From: Saccoglossus kowalevskii
Taxonomy: Eukaryota; Hemichordata; Enteropneusta; Harrimaniidae
Length of the DNA: 46,547 nt
Reading direction: 5' to 3'
Assembly: GCF_000003605.2 (NCBI RefSeq)
Contig: NW_003128864.1
Span: 544,105 to 590,651, forward strand
In this document: in pieces, positions 11,295-22,881 of the stretch
Layout of the letters: every line of letters begins with the position of its first letter
How positions within the stretch are numbered: position 1 is the first letter of the stretch
Notes under the pieces: generated by a model
What the model saw: the letters and a program-made list of their open reading frames with translations, nothing else
Told to the model about the DNA's origin: nothing
The model's database searches: none
Position numbers and translations under genes: made by a program

Positions 11295-11812
11295 NNNNNN
11301 NNNNNNNNNNNNNNNNNNNNNNNNNNNNNNNNNNNNNNNNNNNNNNNNNNNNNNNNNNNNNNNNNNNNNNNNNNNNNNNNNNNNNNNNNNNNNNNNNNNN
11401 NNNNNNNNNNNNNNNNNNNNNNNNNNNNNNNNNNNNNNNNNNNNNNNNNNNNNNNNNNNNNNNNNNNNNNNNNNNNNNNNNNNNNNNNNNNNNNNNNNNN
11501 NNNNNNNNNNNNNNNNNNNNNNNNNNNNNNNNNNNNNNNNNNNNNNNNNNNNNNNNNNNNNNNNNNNNNNNNNNNNNNNNNNNNNNNNNNNNNNNNNNNN
11601 NNNNNNNNNNNNNNNNNNNNNNNNNNNNNNNNNNNNNNNNNNNNNNNNNNNNNNNNNNNNNNNNNNNNNNNNNNNNNNNNNNNNNNNNNNNNNNNNNNNN
11701 NNNNNNNNNNNNNNNNNNNNNNNNNNNNNNNNNNNNNNNNNNNNNNNNNNNNNNNNNNNNNNNNNNNNNNNNNNNNNNNNNNNNNNNNNNNNNNNNNNNN
11801 NNNNNNNNNNNN
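11295..11812. other. assembly gap (518 N)
   Basis: Undetermined bases. Further parts of the second SLC7 copy, or the polyadenylation region of the first, could be hidden here. The 211-codon minus-strand frame across it is an artefact. Confidence 0.99.
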
Positions 11813-12174
11813 TAGTTAATATAAATCAGTGAAAGGGCTAATCTTATATTCATATAATTTCAAAGAGCAATTATTAAACAACGTATATGATTCTTAGAAA
11901 AAAATGTTTCAATGTTTGCCAAGAATATCAAATCTCTAGATAAAATACTAAAGTCAATTTGTTCAGCCCCAACAATCGAACTTCTATAATACACCAATGC
12001 ACAACCAATAAAAGAGCACCATTTACAGACAATGGACCTCTAAACAGCGTGGCGATTCTTGCACGATGAATAGCAAGCTTTACACAGAAATCGAGAAAAT
12101 AAACAATCACGAAATATGATTAAACGTATTTTTGGTTCAACGTATATCGATTTGAATGCAAACGAAGTAAGGTA

Positions 12175-12239
12175 TTATGGCGTGTTGGTATCTGTGAGCG
12201 CAACCTGTAAACACATCTGCCAAAACCAAGTTATGGATC
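12175..12239 (-). pseudogene. SLC7 locus, last exon (C-terminal tail)
   Basis: Acceptor TTTTTCATAG, phase 1 entry matching the phase 1 end of exon 8 (ATG G|GA TCC). It reads SITWFWQMCLQVALTDTNTP and stops with TAA. Short C-terminal exons of this type (I-T...Q-x-L-x-V-V-P) end SLC7 light chains. The open join to exon 8 copy 1 argues that this end of the gene is intact. Confidence 0.7.
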
Positions 12240-12335
12240 CTATGAAAATAAAAAAACATAACAGAATTATTATTATGACTAGGACATTGTCAGTTAATTA
12301 CAAAGGAATAATTTATTGCGCACAATATAACTTAC

Positions 12336-12516
12336 CCATTATTTGCGAGATCTTTTTAAAACGCTTCTTTTTATGAAGCACTCCGAGGAAGTATATTGGT
12401 GATCCAGTCAGAGTTATAGCCAATCCAATAGAAGAAACAATTGGAGTTGTATAAAATGGGACAACAACCAAAAACAGTGACATTAGGATGAACAAGCCTG
12501 GTATTACTAGAGGGAG
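12336..12516 (-). pseudogene. SLC7 locus exon 8, copy 1 (open frame)
   Basis: 181 nt, phase 0 to phase 1. Reads LPLVIPGLFILMSLFLVVVP, then ITLTGSPIYFLGVLHKKKRF and KKISQIMG. This is TM11-TM12 plus the basic cytoplasmic stretch of SLC7 light chains (family consensus VP..IP.LF...F.V..P..T..GI...LTG.P.Y). The frame is fully open and joins exon 7 (…RPIK) and the last exon correctly. Confidence 0.85.
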
Positions 12517-12666
12517 CTATAACGAAAATGAAGTAATATATTAAAACCAAAACCAAGTAATAGATCCTATGAAAATAAATTTAAAAAAATGAACAACATT
12601 ATTATTATGACCAGGGCATTGTCAGTTAATCACAAAGTATATTGTATTACGCATGATATAACTTAC

Positions 12667-12848
12667 CCATTATTTGCGAGATCTTTTTAAAACGTTTCTT
12701 TTTATGAAGCACTCCGAGGAAGTACATTGGTGAGCCAGTCAGAGTTATAGCCAATCCAATAGAAGAAACAATTGGAGTTGTATAAAATGGCACAACAACC
12801 CAAAATCAGTGACATCAGGATGAACAAGCCTGGTATTACTAGAGGGAG
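12667..12848 (-). pseudogene. SLC7 locus exon 8, copy 2 (frameshifted duplicate)
   Basis: 182 nt, one base longer than copy 1. The extra base falls in the stretch coding LFLVVV (around 12795-12805), after which the frame is lost. Acceptor and donor are intact, so splicing in this copy instead of, or together with, copy 1 would truncate the protein. Confidence 0.85.
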
Positions 12849-12951
12849 CTATAACGAAAATGAACTAATATATTAAATCTACCCACGAACAATGTTACAG
12901 TTGTTACGGCGTTCTAGTGTCTTTGGTATTATATTTACTTATAATATTTAC

Positions 12952-13101
12952 CTTTATAGGGCGAGGCATATCAGGCTTCTTCCATCGCAACCATACCATC
13001 CCACATACAGCAAGACCCGTGGCTAACCAAGTCATGAAGCTTGTGTAATTAATAAGGGTGTCAATGTCCCCGACTTGCAGCATAATCAATGATATCACTA
13101 C
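12952..13101 (-). pseudogene. SLC7 locus exon 7
   Basis: 150 nt, phase 0 to 0, acceptor CACTTCTAG, donor GTAAAT. Reads VVISLIMLQVGDIDTLINYT, SFMTWLATGLAVCGMVWLRW and KKPDMPRPIK. This is TM9-TM10 and the conserved cytoplasmic loop R-x-K-x-P-x-(L/M)-x-R-P-x-K of SLC7 light chains. The length equals that of the usual family exon. No lesion seen. Confidence 0.88.
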
Positions 13102-13415
13102 CTAGAAGTGTCAACGGAATTCTCCAATGTAATTCAATACATAAAACACCAAATTAAATAGCTCTTTTTTTACAGATTTGAAACATGTACATAAAATATG
13201 CGGACAAGGCAGAAAAGAATGCATCAATTCATGAATTCACGCCTTCCGACTTACGCCAAACGGGATTAGGATTGTAACACAGTGGCCATTGTTTTGGGAA
13301 TTTGATGAATCAGCTTTACTATTAGTTTCACGTTGTAGATGGATTGTATATGTTTAAAATTAATATAATTAGGATACATATTCTTGCTAACTCGGTAATA
13401 ATGCAATAGTCTTAC

Positions 13416-13512
13416 ATTAAACAGAATTGCTGGAACTGGTGTGCGATTTTTTATATGTATCATTGCCAACAATTCCGGAAGCTGTTTTTCTCTCGCACAG
13501 GAAAAGTAAAGT
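13416..13512 (-). pseudogene. SLC7 locus exon 6b
   Basis: 97 nt, acceptor TTATTTTTACAG, donor GTAAGAC. Reads LYFSCAREKQLPELLAMIHI, KNRTPVPAILFN. It holds the family motif (A/G)RE..(H/Q)LP(E/K)(L/V)L.MI....TP.PA. The phase 2 entry expects a codon split with the previous exon (normally G|R), but the preceding intron has been deleted apart from its 3' end. Confidence 0.85.
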
Positions 13513-13534
13513 CTGTAAAAATAACAATAATAAA

Positions 13535-13623
13535 ATAGACGCATTAGTGGCACCCAATGTTGATAAGGCAACAAATACTGGCATAATTCAGGCCATCACG
13601 CCTAAAGTGGAATCGGCAAATGT
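13535..13623 (-). pseudogene. SLC7 locus exon 6, with in-frame TGA and lost donor
   Basis: Acceptor TTCATTTACAG, phase 0. Reads TFADSTLGVMA, then a TGA where the family has Trp (normally A-W-I), then IMPVFVALSTLGATNASI. This is TM8. Downstream the sequence runs without a GT donor directly into the pyrimidine tract and acceptor of exon 6b, only about 20 nt away. The exon end, the donor and nearly the whole intron are missing. Confidence 0.8.
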
Positions 13624-13815
13624 CTGTAAATGAATTAAAGTTGTTACCATGTATGTACCAAAGGTAGTAACTAACGCACTAATCACAGAATAATTGCATC
13701 TGTCGCCACCTATTCCCTATCTGTTCCAGTACATTCAGCGCATTCAGTGTAGAATGGCCTGTTTCCCATCAGGCTAATATCTGGGAGATATCCCGCCATA
13801 TTATAAAATACTCAC

Positions 13816-13939
13816 CACTGCGACTGCATTTGACACTAATAACTCTTGTGAAGACATGACAGTGAAATAGGCGATGTTAGTCAGCAAATAAATACAAGTT
13901 ATCATGATTATAGCATAGACAACAGCTAACGGCAAATTT
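13816..13939 (-). pseudogene. SLC7 locus exon 5
   Basis: 124 nt, acceptor TAATTTTCACAG, donor GTGAGT. Reads NLPLAVVYAIIMITCIYLLT, NIAYFTVMSSQELLVSNAVA, V. The motif N-L-P-x-A-(V/I)...N-x-A-Y-x-x-x-(L/M)-S is a hallmark of SLC7 light chains (TM7). Entry in phase 2 requires a preceding exon ending ...NP(x)R, which I cannot find. Confidence 0.88.
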
Positions 13940-16810
13940 CTGTGAAAATTATAAAAGTGATACAAGAAATAATTATGAGGAAATCTTATGGATTACAAAC
14001 TGCCTAACCGATAGTGGTAGCATCAGTTTCACTCTTGTCCAGGCTGAATACCAAACAAAGAATTGATGCTTACTGTGCCACGTATAAAACTTATATTAGT
14101 CTTTCATCCAATTGATTAATCATGAATAATGGGTATGCTTGAAAACAAGACTACACATAGATAAAGATATCATTTGACAAAACATTATTTTGTCTAATTA
14201 TGTTCAACAATCTGTATTGAACATACAGCACCTTGGCAGAAATAGGAAGAATAAGATAACCATTGCAAATTATAAAAAAAAATGAAAGTTGAGAAAAACA
14301 AAAAGGCAGCCATTCAATCATTTTGAGCCAAAACAAAATCACATGTTCCAGCCATAAGGAATGTCAATAAAAAGTTTGAATACAACCAGCCTTAGACATG
14401 TTTATATGTTGTGGGACAAACATAGCCGCCATCGCAATGGCAAAAGAAACGGGATAATGAAACGTTTTTGTGAAGAAAATAATATGTTAGTTTAGTCACA
14501 CTTGAACATTTATCTGCTGTTTTTGTCAGTCAGATATGAAGATTCTCATTTTGTTCAGCGTCATTAAACAGTGCCTCGAGCTGTATTCTGCCGCTATATA
14601 CGTTCTTTTGATTGGTTCATTGATCAATGCAGGCTTTATTAAATGGAATTCAAACGTTATAAATGTTTTTGTTTGTATACCTATTATGTATTAGCACCAT
14701 TAAGGAGATAAAAGTGTGCATTAGGGTAAGTATTTTTCAGCTATCGGCTAATGTTCATAAGAAATGTTAGCTCTATAGTGATAAAAATACAGGGCAAAGT
14801 CTGGGCAAAAGGGCAATTCTCACTGGTCCTCCTTTCCCGGGAGATGTTGCGTTAAATCCTGCTTGACTTGACTTATCACCATGAAATCAAGTCTAGTCTT
14901 TATAGCAACATTAGAGCAATATCTCAGTCCACAGCGTGCTGTGATAATAACAAGAACAAGACAAGAAGGCTTCTATTTTGCTGAGTCATCATCCAAAAGC
15001 AAGAGGAGTGCAGTTTGAAAGAAGTTTTTACATATGCTTCTAGTACTAGATTGATGCATCAGTCAATAACCGCACCTGAGACAGTTTAAGCAGTTGCAGC
15101 AACCATTTTCTATGCTCTGTTCTCTTCACACTGTTCCAGAGTAACATTGTCTGGTTTTGTGACAGAATCCGCTAGTATTAAGTTGCTGATTTATGTTTAT
15201 CGACACTCAATAATTGTGTTAATACTCGGGGAACATTCAACCCGACGAAGCAAATGCAAACTCGTAGTTTTTACCCTGGCCCATGAAGCATCACGGGTGT
15301 ATGATAGGGTGCATCCCTGCTGCTTTCCCAGAAAACGAAAATGTAAAAAGCTGACTGATAGAAAGAATTTGGCCAAGTTGTAAAAGGCCTGTAAGAGTGC
15401 TTCCACAGCATGTTCGGACATGTTTTCGCCACCAAAGGATCATCCATTCCCCCAAAGGTTTCCTACTGAGACTTCAAATGTGATTTGGTTGTGCATAGTC
15501 CATTGGTTTGTCCAACCAGAAATTACATAGTTTCTCTGGACAACACTGCTGATGTAACAGATGGCTACCAACTTCTAATAAGCTGGTTTAATCACACAAT
15601 CTATCAATAAAATGGTAATGCATATGCAAAATGTGCAAAATATTAATTTGAAATTTTGAAAAAAATAAAAATTTTGTTCAAACCTAGGACAGAAATGGTA
15701 CTGATTCCAAACTTTACAATAGGTTACAATTCTTGTGAAAAAACTGAGCGGAAATACCTGATAGAATCCCCCTGATCATTTATCAAAAAGTGCTTTCAAG
15801 AGAATGTAAGTTTTTGAAACTTCTACCATCAGGACGATTGGAATAACCTTTACATACATATTGGTTATTAAATGTGATATAGTTGGGGAAAAGTTTGAGT
15901 AATGTCAAATGTTCGATTAATTAGTTTGAATTAATATTCATCTGTATAAGATCATAAGTATTGCTGTTTGTAGTAATATAATTATGATCATTAGCCGTTC
16001 AAAATAAATGCCAAAATTAAAGCATGGCATGCAAGAGACAAACAAAATGTTTAATGAGACTGAAGACAACAATAATGCCATTATTCATGTCAAAACAGTA
16101 TTGGTCGCAGCTTGGTAACATGAATTCAGGTTTTAAGCCATGCTTGTATCTTATTGGACTATTTGGTCTTACAGATATGTAGTGTAGCATCCCTAGCATT
16201 CACTGTGACATAATGAGAACCTCAGCAGCCTCTGATTGTCATGAGTCAGGTACTAGGGCGAATAATGACAGACAGAGACTCAAGCTTATTATGTCATTGA
16301 CTTAGAAGTGATGTGAAACATATAGTTTTGAAGCGAGTCATAATAAGAATGTAATAATATGTTCATCATATGTATGTGTGTTCACTATGTACATTCTTGT
16401 AATACAGCACTCGGGATCTGTGTTTTCTGTTCGTACGAGTCACTGCATGTTTTGGCACTAAACTAAATCCCTTTTGAAAAGTAAGGTTGACCTTCAAACT
16501 CATTTAACAACATAACAACATTTGATTTTGGTCTCTACACTTTTGTTACAAGATTTGTTACTATGTAACATTGTAAAAAAAAAATTAATTAAACAGTTAT
16601 AAAGTGTTCGCCTCATAGTAAGGTTTATTATTATTGTAATACATCTAGCAGCATAAATATAATTCACTACCATGCAAAGATGGATACATAAACCTGTAAT
16701 AGCTTCACTCATGTTGATGTAAATAATACCAACCGTAGCCTCAAGGTTATACCATAGACTATTACAAGATTATTTTATAGACCATATAGCATATTATACA
16801 ATTAACTTAC
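13940..16810 (-). other. SLC7 locus intron; expected exon 4 not found
   Basis: A short exon with an N-x-x-(T/V)-E-E-(M/L)-K-N-P motif should lie here (about 38 nt in other family genes). I see no stretch with a matching frame plus AG and GT sites. A GC-richer block at 14810-15540 shows no domain in any frame. Confidence 0.5.
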
Positions 16811-16911
16811 CATCCTGAATAGGCCCATAAACCTGAATACATAGCCAATGCAATGTCTCCAGCAGATGTTGTACGTTCCTTCAAAACTGTTCTTAAAGTT
16901 TGTTGTGTGGC
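16811..16911 (-). pseudogene. SLC7 locus exon 3, frameshifted
   Basis: 101 nt, acceptor CTATGGACAG, donor GTAAGT. Entering in the phase left by exon 2, it reads GHTTNFKNSFEGT, then one inserted base shifts the frame. After it the family sequence resumes: TTSAGDIALAMYSGLWAYSG. This is the extracellular loop and TM6, with the conserved G-L-(W/F)-A-Y-x-G-W. The single-base insertion lies near 16872. Confidence 0.82.
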
Positions 16912-17651
16912 CTGTCCATAGAAAATTAAATTAAAAAAAATTCTTCTTCCGAGTTAGATTAACCCTCTGAGTAAAATGTTGTGATTTATTTCATATACTA
17001 AGTTCAATATAATCGGACACAGTGCATTTCACTGGTCAGATTGGTTAGTTGCAAACATTAGGTGTTGACTTTAATATTAAATTATGAATTGGTCAGAAAC
17101 TTAAATATCTTAAAATCCCAGACCTCAGATTTCTGTTTAGGGATTGTCCTAAATTACATGAAACTTCATATCATCCCCTGCGATTCTGCTTGCACATTTA
17201 ACTTCTAAAAACACGTTTCACAATACATCGTTCAGTATTTAACCAAAACCACTGTATAAACTTATGAATACTCATTTGGTTTGATGAGTGAGCAATGCTG
17301 TGCGTATTTTATATAACACCTTAATGTAGACAAACTCAGCAGATATTCACAGTAGAGAAATTGGTCCTGTTGTGCATATTAATTATTTAAAAAAGAGCAG
17401 TATTATATATAATTATTGTTTCTTTCAACAAGTCAACCAAGTCCCTAAACTATCAAGTTTATAATTGTCAACAGTGTAAAACAAAAATATAGAAGTATAC
17501 AAGTATGAAAATATATCGGATTACACATGACTCGTCTATGCCTGTACATGTGCTAGTTTTGCATCTTCCCACATTCCATTAGTCATAAACAATCACCAAG
17601 GTATGCCATGTCATGCAATTAGGTCTAAAAATGGTAACATTAAATACATAC

Positions 17652-17777
17652 CTTGTGCTAAGCACACTAATCCTGTGACAATAATAATCGTGGTGGCCAG
17701 TATTTTAGAATATTACAAGAAGTTATTCAATCGAACACTCCATCGTGCACTACTAACATTCACGAATGACAGGAAAA
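17652..17777 (-). pseudogene. SLC7 locus exon 2, with in-frame TAA
   Basis: 126 nt, acceptor TTGTAATTTTAG, donor GTATGT, phase 1 to 1. Joined to exon 1 it reads LFLSFVNVSSARWSVRLNNF, L, stop, YSKILATTIIIVTGLVCLAQ. The stop TAA (near 17720) replaces a residue in the motif (V/L)Q(N/D)(I/V)F(T)..K(L/I)LA of TM5. The rest aligns well with the family. Confidence 0.85.
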
Positions 17778-18630
17778 CTAAAATTACAAACCACCAAGGT
17801 TAACAAAATTGTGATGGATTATGTTTTTGAAACAGGTGCAATGGTTTTACATGTATAGCAATAACAAATAAAATATACTATTACAAGCCTTTCAACTGGG
17901 AATATTGAATAAATAACAAATGGTTGAATGGGTGGATACGTTTTTTCTTTGCATGGCAAAATTTAGTAATAAAGTTTTGTTGTGCAAAATATACTGTCCA
18001 AAATTTAGGTGTGAACAATTGTGACCAAATATAGACAAAGACAAGTCGTCATAATTACATACAAAATAATTAATATTCATGTTCCTCGATTAATACTACA
18101 TGTACTATATTAATCCCAATATTCCCAAAACATAAAAGTGGAGCAACATATCTAAGCAAAATTTGTATTCCTCAATTATTACTACATGTGATGTATTAAT
18201 CTCAACTTATTCTATATAACATGAATTGTATAAAAGTTCCCAAATAATTCATGCAGTATTATTTGAGTAAAATAAAATACTAGATTTCAATATTGATATA
18301 ATTCAGCATGATGTTATCAGGATTTATGAATATGGTAAACAATATGTGCTTGGTTATGTCAACAGAACCCAACACAATACGTCAACTGACAATAAGTATT
18401 ACAGTGTTTATTGTATGTGGCTGTCTGAGTTGCCAGCATATACAGGGTGGGCTCATACTCAAATAGTTTCGTAGATGTAGGGAAAATGTACACTTGTGAA
18501 TGACGGTCGACGCAGTAAACACAGTGAATTTTTGATGCTTCATGAAAATGTTCTAAATTATCAAACATGTATATAAAATTTAACAGCTTGCAGTATAATC
18601 ATAGGGTGAGATAATTAAAACCGTACTTAC
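17778..18630 (-). other. SLC7 locus intron 1
   Basis: AT-rich, no exon-like segment or recognisable repeat seen. Confidence 0.6.
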
Positions 18631-19129
18631 GGACACCAGCCACAGCCAATAGTTGTCTTTTCAACTGTGATTGACACTCATAAAACACGGGATATAAGAT
18701 ATAATCGGCGAATACTAGAATGATAATGGCTACACTGGTGGGTTTCTCTATGACCATCATCATCCAAAGATGCAGGAATGCCACAAAAGGCACAAACGCT
18801 TCATATAAGTAAATGGTTATTCCCCCAAACTTGGGAATCGTTGTCCCCAGCTCTGCATAGCACAGACCGCCAATGAGTGAAAATATTCCACAAACAACCC
18901 AGATCACCAGAGCAAGCCCAACTGAGAAAGTGTTGAATAGAACGCCCTTCGGTGATATGAAAATACCAGATCCAATAACTATACCTGTGATCAAAAGAAT
19001 TCCATCAACTAACGTTATTCTTTTTTTGATACGAAAAGTTTCCTCTTTTTCATTGGTATTTTGATCTTCAGCTGGTACATTTCTATGTGAAAGGCCAGGA
19101 GATTGACTGTTGACTGCAACGTTAGCCAT
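18631..19129 (-). CDS. SLC7 locus exon 1 (intact N-terminal part, TM1-TM4)
   Basis: The chosen start is the ATG at 19129-19127 in context CAACATGG; the frame is open further upstream only to a TTG. 166 codons plus one base to the donor GTAAGT. A short hydrophilic N-terminus with NEKEE is followed by RIKKRITLVDGILLITGIVI, the TM1 unwound motif GSGIFISPKGVL, VCGIFSLIGGLCYAELGTTI with PK-GG, YLYEAF, and EKPTSVAI. These are textbook SLC7 light-chain motifs: substrate contact by G-S-G in TM1 and (R/K)PTS in TM4. The exon is undamaged, although later exons carry stops and frameshifts, so at best a truncated product could be made. Confidence 0.88.
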
Positions 19130-22100
19130 GTTGAAAAACAACTGTTGACAAATGACAAAACTTGGTTTATACAGTTACGTTGATCAATAAATCACATGAC
19201 AAGAAACGCAATAAATCACAAAATACAAAATCACTCAACTGCTTTATGGTATGTGTAAATTTCACTTGTTGTATACTATTGAATGACAGACTTGCTTTGT
19301 AATGGAAGTTTATTTCATGAGAGAACAAAATAAAGTACGAGTAAGACAAAGACATTGTTAGAGATGAATCAATTAACGGATGCAACTTTGGAAGAACTAT
19401 GCTTAAGGTCCGAAATGTTCTCCTTTCATAGTATTTTTATTACACTCTAAAATGACAAAATACAACGATGTGGCTCTTTTTTTGTGATATGATTTTCACG
19501 TTCAGGAGTATACAGATTACCAATTTTAAAAACGGACATTGGCCGTCTGCCTCAGTCTACAAGTTGATTGATTAGTTCCCAGTAATAAAATGGAGAGACG
19601 CTGATGAGTGCATTTGCAACTAATAAATACTACAATCCAGGCTTATTTTACCACTGCTTTCTTGTTGTGTATGAAGCAGAGGTTATATGACGACAGTCCG
19701 AAGGTCGAAATGTCTGGCCAATACCGTAATAAAACATTGAATACTGCTACATTATGATAGGTAGACGGCCACACAGCTTATACAAAACAAGAGTGCCCTT
19801 CAACGTCAGAAATTGTGCACACAACTTTTTTTTTCATATATGACTTTGTTTAAAGTTGTACAAGACCGTCCTTCTGACAGAATAAGCAATTGAGAATCTC
19901 ACACATATTTAATTAAAGAGGTAACTAAGCCACAAATTGACGGTTTCTTTTCAGGGTTGCCAGCACTATTGTTGTACACAAGACCGGCATTTTGACATTT
20001 GCAGCGCCCATATAACTGGAAGAGGTAGCTATTAAAAGTTCTGATAAAGTCCAGATTTCATGTCATATGCAGTTGTTTTCATACACATATTGGTAATAAC
20101 CAGTTTCAATTCATGTACTTTCTGAACTTTGAGCTTGGCCAGGTTTGGAATTTCAGATAGGAATGAGTTATTCCTCAATTATTGAAAGAGTTGTCTATGC
20201 TGCATTCGGACCAGGACTTTCTTATTGGTGGTAAAATACTCGAATTCACTATTCTGTAGGTTTTAGCCTTTTGTAGAGTGTGCATTTATGGTAAAATGTC
20301 ACTCGTGATATTTACAAAATGCAGACCATAAATATGGCTTTTACACGTGCAAATAACTATACCAGTTATTGTCAAGTGCATTAATTCCACATTCATGACA
20401 TTTAGTTAGGCTTTGTAAAAAGTCGATTACACTAGGGTTTAGAGTAATACATACAACATAAATCCGATCTTTACTATGCAAGAAAATGAACCAATACTTT
20501 ATTTCATATAGAACGAACAAAATGAAAAACAAATACTCTTCCTTTGTTACTTATATAAACTTGTAGTCAATACACTGTTCGCCATTCTTTTAAAAATACA
20601 ATACACTAAATGTTACTCGAAAAATAGGGTCAGAATATAAGTGATTGTAATTATATTTTTCAATGTGCTGGATATGAAACATATTACCATTAGCACTGGC
20701 TTACAACTGCCCCCCACAAATTCTCTTTGTGTGTACCAGTTATTGATGAATAAAAGGCACATGATAATTGAGGAAGCCGATTGAGTGTACCTTTTCAGGT
20801 TTTTTAGAGACCGATAGTTTACAAGTTGCTTGTGGCTTGTGGCTTTGGGCACCACTGTATCATACACTATATGCATCTTATATGAACTACTCAAAACCTA
20901 CATAACAGCTAACAGTTTACAAATAATCATGAAAGAATGAGCTTCAGTGAATCAGTGAAAGATGGCGTTGAGTTATCAAAACTAAACAAAATGGTTACAA
21001 TAATTTCAATAATAATCGTTTCATAACCAAATGTGAAGGAACCAAAGTGCAATAGTGCTGATAACCAGTATGTAAACACAGCGATGGTCACATTTGCTCG
21101 ACAGGGCAAATATGGTGTATATATTTTTCTTAATTTTGACATCATTCCCAATGCCATGATTGCCTTTACACTGACTTTGTTGTAACACATATGTCATATA
21201 GATTTTACTCAAGTGTTATTCAATTTCTTCTGATACATTTTTAACTTGATTCCCCCAGAGGTGTTCATAATTCAAATTGGAGTCAGGTGTTATGACTTCA
21301 AGTACAAGTACTTGGTAAATTATGTGTAATTAAAGCATCAGCATAAGGAACTAAGTCAAAACCTATAAAAGGAATGTTGAACAGGGACTGGATGATGAGG
21401 ACATGTGCATAACATTAAAAAAAAAGAGTAGAAAAGAAATAAAATACTTGATAATGCAGGAATGGATCTTACATAGTAGTGACATAGTGTAGATAAGTTG
21501 CCCTATAAATAATAAAGACATTGCATGTCAAAAATAGATAGGGTACTTTTAAAATTTGGTTTACATAACACTGATATTTGGAAAAAATATAAATGTCTGA
21601 AAGACCGACATCTAGCTTTGGTTTTAGAGTCAATTGTTACAGAAAACTGCAGAAAACAATTAAGGCTAATGGGTTTCAGCTGCTGCTTTCTTGATTTAAT
21701 ATCAGTGACTACAAAGCTTTAAATAAACAACATAAAAATCTCTCCAAAATAGAGTTGACATTTGTACAAAACTTACACTCATTTATAATAAATTACTGCA
21801 GATTTTTTTTTTAAATCTAAGAATGAATTGTAAAAAAAAAATTATGTATATTACATGTCCTTTGGTGCAATTTTAAGATTGTGAGTAAGATAATACAAGA
21901 TTTGTTATGTATCTACAGCTCGCTACCCCGTTGTAATTTAAACACCCCTAATCCTTCCTAGAGAAAATCTTCTTCCAGTTTACCGCCTTCCTTTGGATAA
22001 AGCGGTTCTCACCATGATCACAATTATTTATGTGATCTATTAATGATAATAATATGCATTAGCACTCTACCCTTAAAGTTGACAGACAGATGAGCACCAT

Positions 22101-22290
22101 TTGAAATTCTGTGTCTTATTTCTGAAAATTTGATTATTTCTCTTTGCAATTTGGACAACAGTCTGCATGATGACTTCAGAATTATTTGACATTTGTACTG
22201 AGATTCACCTGCTATCTCGATTTCAATAAACAATACGAAATATATTCTACAACACAGTACAGATGTGTTAAATAGCGTAGTATGCTTCAA
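19130..22290. other. intergenic stretch between the FHOD 3' end and the SLC7 start
   Basis: About 3.1 kb, AT-rich, with short open frames only. It should contain the promoter of the SLC7 locus, but I see no distinctive core-promoter element. No repeats with clear second copies were noticed. Confidence 0.5.
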
Positions 22291-22881
22291 ATAAAAAAGT
22301 TTATTTCATTATTTTTATTACCTACATTATTGGGTTATTGATGAATTGCTTCAGTTGATAATGCACATACGATGGTCAGTGCAACTATATATGAATCAGA
22401 CCGGTATGAAATATTGATTCTTTGTAAAACAAAGTCACTATCATGATGCCACATAAAATGTCTCTATAGCAGTATAGTCTTATCCTCTATTGGTTTGTAC
22501 CAATGAAAGGACTGTGGTATGGCAGCATGTTTTCGCATGATGTCTAGTTTAGATCTGTGAGCATCTACAGCCAACCTGATTCCCTTTAAAGCTGTATAAA
22601 TAAGGTTTTTATATAAATTGTTCAATGATCCATCACTGGATTTAATTTGTGGGTTACAATACATATAGATGTCTTCCCATGCTGTGCAGCTATATTCATA
22701 CAAGTACTTAATAATAGTTTGAAATTTGTGTTTGATGTAAATGATACATGTTGCACTTCTCATATAGTGTCCTCCTGTGGTTCACAAACCAGATTCCTAT
22801 GACGACTCATGTTCACGATATGACCTTGGGTCACTCGCCCTGGGAGATCAAGCAGTAGTCCAGACATTGACTGATATTTGA
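22290..22881 (-). other. FHOD candidate 3' untranslated region
   Basis: Follows the TAG at 22882-22884. Two AATAAA signals on the minus strand (plus-strand TTTATT at 22300-22305 and 22313-22318) would end the transcript roughly 580-600 nt after the stop. A 99-codon open frame inside (22464-22763) has no recognisable domain. Confidence 0.4.

Larger units (their letters stand above)
12220..12877 (-). repeat. tandem duplication covering SLC7 exon 8 and the start of the last exon
   Basis: Unit 1 (about 12220-12546) and unit 2 (about 12547-12877) share intron and exon sequence throughout. Both contain an exon 8 with acceptor TTCGTTATAG and donor GGGTAAGTTATA, and both contain the acceptor plus first codons (SITWFW) of the last exon. 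Unit 2 breaks off there, so the breakpoint lies inside the last exon. The copies differ at scattered positions, including one single-base indel in the exon. Confidence 0.9.
12175..19129 (-). pseudogene. SLC7-family amino-acid transporter locus, probably a pseudogene
   Basis: Eight exon positions match the SLC7 heteromeric light-chain family (LAT, b0,+AT, xCT): 12-TM antiporters that pair with SLC3 heavy chains in the plasma membrane and exchange amino acids. Order on the minus strand: exon 1 18631-19129 (intact, TM1-TM4), exon 2 17652-17777, exon 3 16811-16911, exon 5 13816-13939, exon 6 13535-13623, exon 6b 13416-13512, exon 7 12952-13101, exon 8 12336-12516 with a duplicate at 12667-12848, last exon 12175-12239. 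Lesions: TAA in exon 2, 1-nt insertion in exon 3, no detectable exon 4 (expected VTEE-type motif), TGA for a Trp in exon 6, loss of the donor after exon 6, and a frameshift in the duplicate exon 8. Splice sites are otherwise well kept, so decay is fairly recent. Assembly errors could explain single lesions but hardly all. The substrate cannot be told from the fragments. Confidence 0.75.

Noticed and set aside
11218-11853. 211-codon open frame
   Set aside because: It runs across 518 undetermined bases.
15100-15160. Candidate for the missing SLC7 exon 4 (DNVTLEQCEENR on the minus strand)
   Set aside because: Only weak resemblance to the family motif and no GT donor at the required point.
15147-15421. 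Overlapping open frames of 74-78 codons on both strands in a GC-richer block
   Set aside because: No domain recognised on either strand and no splice structure; left as part of the SLC7 intron.
22464-22763. 99-codon minus-strand open frame
   Set aside because: It lies in the probable 3' untranslated region of FHOD and has no recognisable domain.
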